Of a stretch of DNA of 64,000 bases, positions 21,596-32,963 are shown one piece after another (within the stretch, counting starts at the first letter, position 1; each line of letters begins with the position of its first letter). The translations under genes were made by a program, and so were the position numbers. Below the pieces are notes generated by a model. The model had not been told where the DNA came from, searched no databases, and saw only the letters and a program-made list of their open reading frames with translations. Location of the stretch: contig MU394121.1 of the NCBI GenBank assembly GCA_022578605.1, positions 1 through 64,000 of the forward strand. Reading direction: 5' to 3'. Source of the DNA: Camillea tinctor (taxonomy: Eukaryota > Ascomycota > Sordariomycetes > Xylariales > Xylariaceae).

Positions 21596-24500
21596 GGGGG
21601 GGGGGGAGGAAAAGAAGCTTGGGTCTTCCTTTCTTGGTCTCTATTTTGAGGGTATTCCCTGGTCCGGAATGTCTATTTTCGTTGGAATCATGCTTGTATT
21701 TGTATAATGATGAGGGTATGCATTAATACGGAGCATAGCACTGGGTGCTGGATGAAGGGAAGGGGTCTGGCTGGGCATATTGAGGGTGGGTGTAATGATT
21801 ATGATGCTTAATGCCTATGTATACCATTTTCCCTATTTTCTTTTCGACTTCATGATCTCTCAGAATACGTTGCATTACCTAGCCTGTACGTTGCGTCTAC
21901 GTTCCCCGGGCCAGACTGTATCCGCCTGCCTTTCCAATCCTAATCACCGATGTAGGTTATAAACACCGTTACTTTATTAATCATCCTAGTTCTTGCCGCA
22001 TTTAGGGATATGAGCTCAGACTGCAACCATCGTCAAGGATATATCCCAGCCGTAAGCACCGTTATACAAGATTCGTTCTGTGCAACTCAAGATTAGAATC
22101 AATATAGGAAGCGTTACCGGTGCCCCCTCAGGATACCCTGGGGTTGATACAAGTTGGATACTGAATCTAGAGCGTCGTTAGATAAAGGTTTGGGCAGCTC
22201 TATAATTAGGATCACCAGTTCAGATGCCGGAGGATTCATTCGGCCGTCCCTCGGTTCTTGCTATCCAAAATCAAGCAGAGAAATCCAGATCACGAATCAT
22301 CTTCTGATCATGTCTGTATTTAACTCCATTATGTAACCACCCGGTGAGTTTATTTACGGTACTTTAACTGTCAAATGTACCGTGCGTCGTCGTGAAGATA
22401 TCGTCAGCTAGCGTCGATCTCGAGATGGCTCGCATGGGATCATCTCTCTGATTTGCATATACACCACAATTCCATCGAACCCAAGCTAGGAAATAGACAA
22501 AATACCTGCCCCCATTTTGACCCCGGGTGAATCCTACCGATCCCCACGGTCCAGATCAAGACCCCCTCATTCATATTGGTTGAGGTTGCCAGGTTATTTT
22601 TATTCACTGATTATCGCCACTCCTCTCTTCAAGATATATCGCCGTATATGTATATACCGTAGTTAGAATTGAGGATCGCGAAAGGACAGGGGTAGATAAA
22701 CTGGGTAAGCTTACCTATTGGTAGAAGGATTCGCCCCAAGTCCACGGGTTTGCGTGCCTCTCGCTTGGGTTCACGGACCCATCGGAAGATATCTATTACC
22801 TCGGTCCTGGGGTTCTTGATCTCTGGGTCTCCGAGGACGATAAATTAGATGGTATGGGGGGGAGCCCATGACGAATCCAAAAATAGAATTTGACTATTGA
22901 GCCTCATGGCCAGGAATGTTGAACATAGAAACGTGGAGAGGGAGGGATGTCACATTACTTTTAGAAAAGGGGGGGGGCTATATCTAGGCTTCCTACCAAT
23001 GGGAGACTCCCTCTCAGATTCCAAGCTTCCAGATTGGGTCACGACCGAGTCCACATTCGTGCATCTGCATCCACCTTTGACCAGAACCACCCTTGCTTGC
23101 TTGGTAAACCCACTGACAGAGACGACGTCTTCCTTATGTAATCCCGCGTTGTCGAGATATCGCGAGGTTTTGGCAATCAAGGTCGCGATATCTCGACCGC
23201 CAAAGCAGGCAGTAGTAGCAGAAGAAAGAGGACATGTCAGATCAAATTAGCGGTGTATCTAAATTAAGAGACACACACCCCTAGCTAAGGCCTTGCCGAC
23301 CTGCAGCCCTAAAGATCCTGATCGTGCAGATACTCTGTACATACACACAAAAGTTGGGGGCCATATCGGTTTCGCTACCGCTTGTCTCGTGCAAGACTCG
23401 CAACTATCGGGGAAAACGCTTGATTCGTCAGCCGGTCGAATGATTGGGCGTCTACGTGGTAAAGATTACGTACAGCCCAAGGGAAGAAAATCGCTAAAGC
23501 TGGAGTTTCACGCAAGCCCGGGGCCTAACATCTCAAATAGTATTATCTGCGTGAGCTGGGGCAATTGATCGCGACGAGCAGCTGTCTCTAACAAGTTAGA
23601 GAAGGGGAAATGATTAGCTTACAAAAGACCCCATAGAAATAATGTAGCGATATAACCTCCTATATTTGATAGGACAAGATGGCATATATAAGGATGGGGG
23701 AGCAGCCCGGCCCCGGAATGGGTTATGTGAGTGATATTGGTTGTTTATGAGCATCCATATCACGTTCCAAGCATCATCGGCTACTCTACCGATACGACCT
23801 AACGACCGAACGCATGAGACTACCGTATTACGATATACATTAGGTACGACTTTACTCTTTGAGAGCATCGCTATTATAACAAGATGAGCGACCGCAACGG
23901 CCAAACTACAAAGTTCGTTTTGTAACTTGTGAGAGCTAAGTCGAACATCTAGAAAAGTTAACGATATACATTGTAGTGGACAGACTTCTCGTTCCCGCCA
24001 GACCAGCACTCTCAATTCAGACAATCTATCTCGACTCCCCTTCACTTCCAATTTGACACAGTACCGTCGAACGGACCACGATTTCGAGAGAAGACCACTG
24101 GGGATACCAAGCAAACCCCGAGACTACAGAAAGGAAATTGGAAAGCTAGAGGATAAACTGTATCAAACTAGCGAGAGCAAACGATAGCTCGTTTACGACA
24201 CATCACATCGATAATGAATGGACGTTTTTTTGTTTTGTTTTAAGCTTATCAGGAAACACATAATGGGGAATGAGTAAGATGTAGCGACAGGACGGGAAGC
24301 ATGTAACCTACTACTAAGCGACGCGAAGTAACCACGATGAAGAGCGCCCCCTTGCCTATCTGGGGATGCTGGGCTATCGCTGACCTCGAAAAAGAGGTAT
24401 TCGAATAAAACCCTACGTTGATATATCATAGCCAGTTAGTCATCGTGTGAGATTCTTCTCTCTAATGACCGATCTCCGCATGCCTTTCATCCGACCGATA

Positions 24501-27500
24501 TTGAAAGTCCGAATAGACGGATAAACACATAAATAAGCTGACCAGCGTTAGACCTTTTCATTTAGCTTGACGTAGCGAACGTGGCAAAAAGGCGTTTACT
24601 CGCTCGCAGCCTTGCGTGCTTTTCTGCAGAATTGGTGTTGTCAGCTTTCTCGTGCAACTCTTTATACTGCAACGTTCGCTCGGCGCAGCAACTCACGCCA
24701 GTCGAAACCACGATAGTGATACCTCTGATTCGTTAAAACACGCTACGCAGGTGAATAACGACGGAAATAATTAATAATGGAGTCCATAATGTTCGACGTG
24801 TTTCTAGGGGCACGACGATACTGCCATCTTGTTCTATTATTACAGTTTGTGGCGTAGACTATCTCGCAGCAAGTAACAAGCGAGGCTCTTCAACTTAAGC
24901 AACAGGAGCTCTATTCGTAAACTTGGTCAGTATAAACCGCGTGATCCTATCAATTAGACTACAGAGAGCATGTGTTTCTTTTCCAAGTAGTCGATATAAA
25001 AGCTCATGTGATAGTTACAACTACCTGGTGTCCAAGATGACGCCAACCATGAGAAACAGGGGATTGGCTCCTTCGTAAAAATAAAGTATCTGGTTAGAGC
25101 TAAATATAGGCACAACTGGAACGGTACATCGATGAGGGTTCTGTGTGGCGTATTAGACAAGCACTTTAACTTCATTTCATCTCAACCCCTTTCCCGTATT
25201 CACTCCCGGCAAAAGGGCGTTGTTACACCACAGACGCGAGGGCCTTTAACAATTCGACCGGTATTTGAGATTGTATATGACTGCTGGTGTTACCCAAAAC
25301 GATGGCTTGCCTATGTCTCATATTTGCCGCCATCTCACCCTTTTTAAGCCGCCAACGTCAACAGCCACCCAGCTTGCCTTCCACTTGCTACGCTACGTTA
25401 CTCACTTTAGAGCCGCCTAGGCTGTGTTTCCATTGAATTATCCTTGTAATCTGTTCTTTATTCGACACTTGTCTTTGTCAGGGGAAGCAGGCACTAGTGA
25501 ATTTCCAGCTTGTGGTATTCTGTCCCAGCCCATGACAGATTCGTATTCACGACTCCCGATACTATCTAGGCCCGTGGATACCAAGGTCCAGAGGCAGAAA
25601 TGACCTATCTATTTCATCCTGCGAGGCCGAAAACTGTATCAGCATTATTCTGATGGTTTTATTGACACAGGGGAGAGACACGACGCTCCATCTTGGGTGT
25701 AAAAGAAGCATGAAAGCACCTTGATCTACCCCAAAACCACCAAACTATGAGCGAATAGGCCCTATCACATATTCATCCCTTTCCCCTGTATTACTAATTC
25801 TTTAATACGTTCCTGTTACCCTAAGTCTGCCGTTCTAATGAAATGAACAGTACAGCGAAGTGCTTATAAGTAACGTCGCTACGTCAGTGCAATATTAGCA
25901 TAACCAAGTTTGACAGTAACGTAAAGACTCATTACGAATCAAAACTACACAATCTAAAGCCATTGGGTTAATTGATATTTCTAGAGGAGGAAACGAGGAT
26001 ATCAAGATCACGAATGGATTCACTCGTGAAGGGAAAGCATAGTAAGACGTCGTGAGGCTAAGCGTGCTATAGCTGATGAATTAAAAATCGGGAAACCCGA
26101 TGCCTCGAGTTCACACGATAAGAAACCAGTAACGGGTTGCGCGGACCTTCGGGTCGTTACAGGTTACCGGGACCAGGATATGTCGGGAGTCGATAGGCAG
26201 AAACGCAACCCGTATGGGGTTAATTAGAATTCCCATCACTTAGGTGCCGTTCAACCCACTAAGCAAGCTATTCCATGGACGGGGAATAGAAGACGGTACC
26301 GAGATGACTGTTGTCAGCCGAGAGCATGCCGCGAAAAGCACGGGCGTACGTCCCAATCAAACTACTATATGATGGGCTTCCCCACGTTTCCGATCGCCCT
26401 CCCGGCATGGAGAGGAGATCCTACATGACTCCAACCAGTCGACTCTGTAGTCAGCAAGCAAGCAAGTAACCAAACCAGCCCAGGACAGCATCAGTGCTTG
26501 CTGTCCGGTGCTCTCTTCCCCCCATCCGCTAGCCCTAGTCTTCCCGTCGATATTAGACCATGGGGGTTCTCCCACCGTGCTGACCAAATCGAATTACCTA
26601 CCTCCCTACATGTGATCTACCTAACCGGGACCTAGACCTAGGTACATGGATACGCCCGCTAGAAGGTGACCTTCCCATTAAGGATACCATCCCCTTTCAC
26701 CATCGATGAGCCATCCAACAATGAAAACACAGGAAACAAGCAAGAATACACTATTGCCACGGAGTGTATTCGAAAGAATGACTTGCAGCGCAATACCACA
26801 TACGTAAAGCTAGCGTCGTACGTAAGTAGATCATCAGATAGTAAGAGGGGGTTGGATATAATATTACGAACGGACTTGGCAGGATGTTGGATGAGGAGTT
26901 TCCGCGGCAGGGAGGTTAAGTGCTGACCTATCTACAGGGCTATGTACAGCAGTTTCTCTGATTTTCTGTCGTATGGCTGAGAATGAGAGTCATCACATTG
27001 CGATCGAAGTCAATCTAGATTCCTAGATAGATAGAAGAATAGCCCAGAGCCCTTGACTATGGATTTAGAAGTTGTTCACTAACACTTTCGAATCAGAACC
27101 TGCTGGCTTGTGCTCCCCCTTGCCATATAACCCCCATAAACCTTGCACAGACACGGGAACCCGGTCTCTGGTTGCTCGTCCGTATACGAATTAGCCGTCC
27201 CTCCACTCATCAATCCCACAAGTAATTAGCCCTACATCTGATGGCCGCTTTATGTTATAATCTACACCTCTGTCCTACCCGCGTCACGAACCAAGGCCTG
27301 TGTGTATGGAAACCCTCCACGCTAGCCTCCCTTTAGCAGTTCCAACTGACTATCAACTCGATTTACTTGATCCAGTCCATCCGTCCAGAACCACCCCCAT
27401 GCCTCCTATGTCCCCCCACATCCCATCCACATCCACCCACCGATCCCTCGCGCTTAGCTTCTCGTCCCTACGAGTCTAGGGAAAATTCTCTTCCTCCCAG

Positions 27501-28334
27501 GGGACCCGATATCGGTGATCACCCAGCCAGCGCCCTGGATATGCGGCTCGGCTTGCCCTTCTCTAGTTTAGCTCTGCCCTAGATGTCGGTATTGGGTCTC
27601 CTCTTTCCAATGACGACAGATTCCTTGTAGGCAGGCAGATGACGGACAAATAGATAGTTTGAAAACCAGCCCTCCCCCCATCAAGTGGACTAGGTCTAAT
27701 GGGTAGTGGCGAACCTTTTACCAGTCCCTTACATGTGGCGTGGGTAGCAGACAGGCGGGTCCAGCCACGCACGGCTTGCATTTCCCTTTGAAGGGTATGA
27801 GTATGGAAATAGGCCTAGGTATAGAAAAAATCTTTGCTGGGTTTTGAAACCGGGCAGAGGAATAAAAGAATAATTTTCTTATGCGAGCCCGTACAAATAT
27901 TATTATAATCACACATATTTCACATAGAAACAGATCAAGAGACAAAATATACACCTCTCATTTTTATCATCCAAAACCAAAAGCCTAAATGTGGCCTCCT
28001 AAACAACGCCGGTATTTACTTTTGTTTAGGATCTAATCTATGATCCTAAAGGGGACGACAACTGACCTAACAAATGCCGCCCAGTACATGTGTATGCGGA
28101 AATAATACCTATATCCATTTCCCTTGTACAAATATCAAACCATCACCCACCTGTCCACCCCCAAATCAGTGTTTACCTAGACCTAGATATAAAACATGGA
28201 TAGCGTAATACATAGATGATGGATTTCCCTCTCCTTTGCTACCCGGAAGAGAGAAAAAGACCATCACGTAGATGATACTTTGTGCAAAAAGTATTTTATT
28301 TTGATGCAGTGAAAACCCGAGGCCTTGTACATAA
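21596..28334. other. 6.7-kb gene-poor region
   Basis: I could not support any gene on either strand. Open frames are short (the longest is 166 codons, 23614-24114 minus) and show no domain, codon bias or splice pattern. Composition is balanced and no long direct or terminal repeats were visible by eye. Notable local structures are a G-run (23970s: GGGGGGG near 22972) and a cluster of hairpins at 26087-26213. It could be old transposon sequence decayed beyond recognition, a non-coding RNA locus, or simple spacer. Confidence 0.5.
26087..26213. other. Cluster of perfect hairpins and an inverted repeat
   Basis: ATCGGG-AAA-CCCGAT at 26087-26101 is a 6-bp perfect stem with a 3-nt loop. GACC-TTCG-GGTC at 26144-26155 is a stem capped by a UUCG tetraloop. 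It is flanked by GTAAC (26129-26133) and GTTAC (26156-26160), which can extend the stem across a 10-nt bulge. ACGGGTTGCG (26132-26141) is exactly complementary to CGCAACCCGT (26204-26213). The last pair and the extended stem compete for the same bases. The stems are short and may be chance, but their density is higher than in the surroundings. A structured RNA is possible; no family is recognised. Confidence 0.35.
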
Positions 28335-30164
28335 TTAGGCCTCCCTCCCAAATCGAACATCGAATTCTTTTAGGACACCCATTATGCTAGCCGTCTCTAC
28401 CTCGATCGGCAGTCTAGCTGAGGTGTTTGCCTCCTTGGGGGCGGCCCGGAGCTTCGGCAGCCAGGTGCCAATCTCGTCGGCCGCCCTCTCAAAGTTGCGG
28501 TGGCTCGACAGCGTCTTGTACGCGTCGGCGCAAGATAAAGTGACGCCCATTGATGAGCTGGAAGAACGGGTCGGGGTATTCGCACCGCTAGACTTGCAGC
28601 ACCCGGAACCACCGGAAGAACCGCCACAGCACCCGCTGCCCGACTTTCTTCCCTCCCGGGCAAAGCTGGCAGCGAGGCTACGGCAGAACAGCCCTGACTT
28701 GGCATCTTTCAGACACTGAGTACACGTTCCGGGTCCGTTAGGGCCACAGCCACCGGATTTCTTCGCAGACGGTATGGGAGTACGGTTTAATGAATTAATA
28801 CCTGGCAGCTTGATGGCCCCGGTCGACGTGACCTCCATAGGCGAGGGGCCCACGTCGTTCTCTGAAGGAGGCGGTGTCTGCACTTGCTGACCCATAGGAG
28901 CCAGCGTTTGCGAAGCAGCAGCCGCCGCCGCTTCGGCACACATGCAGTATGTGCCTTCTTTGCAGAAGCCACACGAGTCTCGCGGTGGAATGACTTGTTG
29001 CTGAGGCTGGTAGATGATGGGTTCCGGGATGGGGGTCTTTTTCTTAGAGGAAAACACGGCAGTGAAGTCAATCTCGTGGGCGTAGGCGTCGGACTTTTGT
29101 CTCTTCTCTTCCGGTTCCAGGGCAGAAATCGATGATTGACGGCGTTTAAGGTCAGAGTCTGAATTGGGGACCGGTCCCTTGAGAGCGGCTTCTAGGCACT
29201 CACACTTGGTGCCGATGCTACATTTGCCGCAGCCAATCGACGTGGCAGCCAGCATATCGTCGACACAGGCACAGGGGCCAGTCGAGTCGCAATTCCCGCA
29301 TCCCGCCGGGTCCGTAGAGTGTCGTGCGGCATGCGTAGAAGAGAGGCTGGAAGAGTCGGGCGGGGAGATGATCTGGGAAATAGAGAAAGCTGTCGTCGTC
29401 GAGTTGCGATGGTCTGATGCGTTGCTGGCCAGACTTCCCCTAGGCGTGTGATGTTGCGAGGCCGTGCTCAGTGTCCGTCCTCCTCCTAGTCCCTGGTGCT
29501 GCGACGCAAAACTTCCATTCCTCGAGGGTACATTCGATCCCTCATCTCTCCATCGTCTCTTGAAGCCATCCAATTCATTAGCTACCCTGCTTCGCTCGGC
29601 CCGTTCTTTCTCCAACAAGTCCTCTAGCACCATACATCTGCTTCGTAGTGATTGAACCTCGGCATCGAGGCCGTGAACCTGATCCCGCAACTGCTGCTGC
29701 GAGCGCTCGTGCTCTTCCCGCTGCTCCTCAAGCTGCTCCTCCAACTCGCCGACGCGAGCAGCCCTCCGCTCGCGGAATGCCCGCTGGGCTGCTCGGTTCT
29801 GGGCCTTACGCTTGGTGGGTGGCGTATCGGTCGCAGGCTTCCTACCGGGCTTGGGCCTAGGTGGGACGACCCATTCTTTACTGGTGATAGAGTTTTTAAG
29901 CGGCATAGCCGTAGCTAGGGCAACGGCGGCCATGGCACTGGGCGTTGAGGCTGCGGCTGTGGCTGCTGGTTTAATAGCTAGTTGATGTGTCTGTGTCGTC
30001 GACGATGATGGTGTCGACACGCTGGAAACCGGCGATGTGGCTGAAAGAGGAGAAGAAGCAGCAGAAATAGAAGAAGTGATAGCGAGTTTGGCGGGGCGTG
30101 GTTTAGTAGTAGTGTTGATATTATTATTGTTGAGCGTTGAAGGAGAAATGGCGGTAGTTGCCAT
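28335..30164 (-). CDS. hapX: bZIP iron-response regulator HapX
   Basis: Uninterrupted gene of 609 residues from ATG 30164. The frame is open 28 codons further upstream, but that part is hydrophobic and looks like leader. Domains in order: a Ser/Thr/Ala-rich N-terminus; the Hap4-like CCAAT-complex contact KEWVVPPRPKPGRKP (about 96-110); a bZIP basic region KRKAQNRAAQRAFRERR (about 118-134); a long coiled coil (about 138-205); then four cysteine-rich regions, CGNCDSTGPCAC (289-300), CGKCSIGTKCEC (312-323), CGFCKEGTYCMC (398-409) and CGPNGPGTCTQC with a further CRS (473-494). There is an extra CC-rich patch at 512-523, and the conserved end FDVRFGRE. HapX joins the HapB/C/E complex to repress iron-using genes in starvation and to help detoxify excess iron. 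The cysteine motifs are thought to sense Fe-S status. It is divergent from COG2, with a 1.8-kb shared upstream region. Confidence 0.96.
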   Translation of the reverse strand: MATTAISPSTLNNNNINTTTKPRPAKLAITSSISAASSPLSATSPVSSVSTPSSSTTQTHQLAIKPAATAAASTPSAMAAVALATAMPLKNSITSKEWVVPPRPKPGRKPATDTPPTKRKAQNRAAQRAFRERRAARVGELEEQLEEQREEHERSQQQLRDQVHGLDAEVQSLRSRCMVLEDLLEKERAERSRVANELDGFKRRWRDEGSNVPSRNGSFASQHQGLGGGRTLSTASQHHTPRGSLASNASDHRNSTTTAFSISQIISPPDSSSLSSTHAARHSTDPAGCGNCDSTGPCACVDDMLAATSIGCGKCSIGTKCECLEAALKGPVPNSDSDLKRRQSSISALEPEEKRQKSDAYAHEIDFTAVFSSKKKTPIPEPIIYQPQQQVIPPRDSCGFCKEGTYCMCAEAAAAAASQTLAPMGQQVQTPPPSENDVGPSPMEVTSTGAIKLPGINSLNRTPIPSAKKSGGCGPNGPGTCTQCLKDAKSGLFCRSLAASFAREGRKSGSGCCGGSSGGSGCCKSSGANTPTRSSSSSMGVTLSCADAYKTLSSHRNFERAADEIGTWLPKLRAAPKEANTSARLPIEVETASIMGVLKEFDVRFGREA

Positions 30165-31955
30165 TCTGATGTCCAATGCTTTGGTGAGAAAAAAAAAAAG
30201 AAGTAAGAACCAGAGAATGCTATTCGTTATTGGGTGGATATGATACACCGCACCGCATCTCTGTGCGGTTTAGTCTCGGACTCGGGTTCTGGGGAGGCTC
30301 AGCAGTAGCAGTTGTAGTCGTAATGTAACCAGGGGAGAAGGTGAGCATGCGCCACAACATTGAATCTCTCTCTTTCTCTATCTATCTCTCTGTCCTGTCC
30401 CTGTCTCCCTTTTCCTTGGATATCCGGAATAGGTTGAGATCAGAAGAGGGAAAAAAGCTTTGGGGATCAAGGTAAACCGTATGATGACGACGATAGTGGA
30501 AATCTAGAATGTGGACGCAAAGGTAGAAAGAAGAATAACAACCCAAAGAACCAAGAACCAAGATGAGAAGCGGGACCCGTCTTGCTTTTGACTGTCGAGA
30601 GGGGCTCCGAATTAGGGATTTCCGTCCGTGCCAGGCTTCGTCAAGTTAGTTATAGCCTGTCCCTTTTTTTTTTGGTCTGTCAAACTCTTCCCCGATGACT
30701 AGACTAAACCTTTACATACCTACTTATTTACTAGTTAGGTTAAAGATAAATAGGTAGGTACGTAATATACGGACAGGGCTTTTGGTGAAGAAGAAGAGAA
30801 AAGTTTTTGCTCTTGGGTTAGTGGAGAACACAAGAGGTGTGACCGTGTGTAGGACCCCGAATGGAGTTGGATGGGCCGAATTAAGTTGAACCTGAGTTGG
30901 GTTTGATGGGGGGAGGGAGAAGAGGAGGAGAGAAGGTGTGGGATGGCAACGATGGACTGATGAAAATCACTGATCAGATTGATAAGATTATGCCAGGACC
31001 CCTGCGATCACGAACCAATGGCCGCTAGCTTGGTTCCACTCGAGAAATGCGCGGCGCCGTGCTCTTCCGAGATCGTTCGACAAGCCAAGTGGGTTTTTCA
31101 GTGGTGAGGTGGATGGGATTGACAGCTCTTCGGAGAATTGCCTCAAATCTTGAACCCGAGACTTGTCACTCTACAAGGTAACAAAGTCATATTTTAGCTG
31201 CGATATAGTAAGTAAACTACTGCAGGTGTGGTTGAGGTAGTAGTGAATGAATAAAGGGGAAACAAAATAAGGAAGAGATGGGGATATAAGTCGTAAAAGT
31301 ATGGAAGTAGGTTTAGTAGGCTCAGTAATAGGTCACGGATCAGGTTTTAAACTTCGTAACCAATTGAAAACGCTAGGTAAGGCCAGGGACGAGTGGAAGT
31401 GGAAGTTGGAGACTTCCTCGTTGAACCTCGGACAACTTCGGGACCCTAATCATTTGCACTAACCTGCTAAGTCTATTTTGTAGTAGCCCTGTACCTAGTT
31501 CACGGGGCAGGCAAGGCAGCAAAGTCGCAAAGTCGCGCCGGTGTCGGATTTACGTCGGTCGTGAATGCAAAATGTACTCCGTAAATCCCCGCTAATCCAA
31601 TCTTAGTTTTCGGTGTGTTACGGTGAACAGCTGCTACCCCTGTTTGACAGGTGTCATATTTTATCACTTTCATCTGTTTCAGTTTCACGGTTTCGTAGCT
31701 CAAGTCAGATCACGTCACGGTTCACCACACCCCACCATCCACCTGAGATTGTACTAACCCCCCAACCCAATCAACGATAACGACATACATAGCATCATCT
31801 CCAATCCCGAGCCATTGTTAGCTGCCTACTATAGTTAGGATTTCCAAAAAGGGGGAGAATTGTAGATTAATCGCGGAGGAAACCAAGATCCATCCATCTA
31901 CCTAGATATCTACCTATATCTACATTATTCTGCACTAAGTACACTACAACAGACC
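30165..31955. promoter_or_regulatory. Shared upstream region of hapX and COG2 with GATA and CCAAT words
   Basis: This 1.8-kb region separates two divergent starts. It contains GATCAGATTGATAAGATTATG near 30972-30992, in which ATCAGAT and TGATAAG resemble but do not equal the siderophore GATA-factor site ATCWGATAA. Fungal hapX genes are commonly repressed by that GATA factor. CCAAT occurs near 31015 and 31361. The first 200 bases before hapX are CT-rich on the plus strand (TCTCTCTTTCTCTATCTATCTCTC near 30365). Sites are suggestions from sequence only. Confidence 0.3.
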
Positions 31956-32843
31956 ATGGCGCAACACCTCCAAGCTTTCTCGCCGTCCAGCCGACCCCAG
32001 AGCTCCCGCACCTTCATCCTGCCCTCCTCGTCCTCCTCCTCCAACGGAGACGACGACGACGCGCCTCTCCCCTTCCCCACCGCCCTGCCGCGCACCGACT
32101 TCCTAGCCCCCGACTTCGACGCCGCCACCTACCTCTCCTCTCTCGCCAACCGGCACCAGACCCTCGAGGACCTGCGCTCGGACCTGCGCGAGCGGAGCGC
32201 CGCCATCAGCTCCGAGCTGCTGGAGCTCGTCAACGCGAACTACACCAGTTTTCTAAGCTTGGGCGACGAGCTCAAGGGCGGCGAGGAGCGGGTCGAGGAC
32301 GTGCGCGTGGCGCTGCTCGGGTTCCGGAGGGCGGTCGAGGAGATCAAGGGGCGGGTGCGGGATAAGGGGTCCGAGGTCGCGAGCTTGAACCGCGAGCTCG
32401 GCGGCGTGAGGGGCGATATCGAGACCGGGCGCAAGATGCTCGAGCTGGACGAGCGGATATCCGCGCTCGAGGAACGTCTCGCGATCGGTAGTACGGGTCC
32501 CGGGAGTGACGACGAGAGCGAAGAGGAGGATGATGGTGCCGATGACGAGTTGCCCGATGGCATCGTGGGGAGCAGCTCGGCCAAGCTCACTTCACTGGCT
32601 AACGATTACGTCTCCGTCGATGAGTTGGCCGACGAAATCGGAAGAGAGGCGCCTTTTGTTCGCAAGATGGAGGAGAGGCTCATCAGATGTCGGAATACGA
32701 TCTTACTAGATCTTAGCACGGCATTGAAGGAGGCCAAGAAGGCTGGTATCCAGGGGCAGACCAAGCTGCTCAAGTTAATGAGCATATACGCCGTGATGGA
32801 TGCGCAAGCAGAAGCAGTCAAGACGCTAAAGAGCATTCGATAA
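31956..32843 (+). CDS. COG2: Conserved oligomeric Golgi complex subunit 2 (COG2)
   Basis: Single exon, 295 residues. A disordered N-terminus (Ser run SSSSSSNGDDDDA) is followed by LPRTDFLAPDFDAATYLSSL (about 45-64), the conserved opening of COG2/Sec35-type subunits. A long coiled-coil region comes next (about 65-180: LEDLRSDLRERSAAISSELLELVNANYTSFL). An acidic stretch (about 185-200) and a C-terminal helical part end with TKLLKLMSIYAVMDAQAE. The short length is usual for fungal COG2, which keeps only the N-terminal domain of the animal protein. COG tethers vesicles in retrograde Golgi traffic. The start is an ACCATGG context. The stop lies 120 bp from the stop of the convergent uL1m gene, so the 3' UTRs probably overlap. 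Confidence 0.88.
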   Translation: MAQHLQAFSPSSRPQSSRTFILPSSSSSSNGDDDDAPLPFPTALPRTDFLAPDFDAATYLSSLANRHQTLEDLRSDLRERSAAISSELLELVNANYTSFLSLGDELKGGEERVEDVRVALLGFRRAVEEIKGRVRDKGSEVASLNRELGGVRGDIETGRKMLELDERISALEERLAIGSTGPGSDDESEEEDDGADDELPDGIVGSSSAKLTSLANDYVSVDELADEIGREAPFVRKMEERLIRCRNTILLDLSTALKEAKKAGIQGQTKLLKLMSIYAVMDAQAEAVKTLKSIR

Positions 32844-32963
32844 AGCGCCAATTTTTAAAAAGGATTACTACATACTCAAAGATACCCAAGCATATAGGAC
32901 TTAAAAAAAAAGAAACGAAGAAAACATTATGTCGACGTAATATTTTTATTGGTATACACATAT

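Noticed and set aside
26071..26110. Possible hammerhead ribozyme (CTGATGA ... GAAAC)
   Set aside because: The two core words are correctly ordered, but stem II would be only three weak pairs and no convincing stem I or III with a cleavage triplet was found.
30165..30248. Longer N-terminus for HapX (28 extra codons)
   Set aside because: The extension is hydrophobic and unlike HapX N-termini, and ATG 30164 begins the usual Ser/Thr-rich start.
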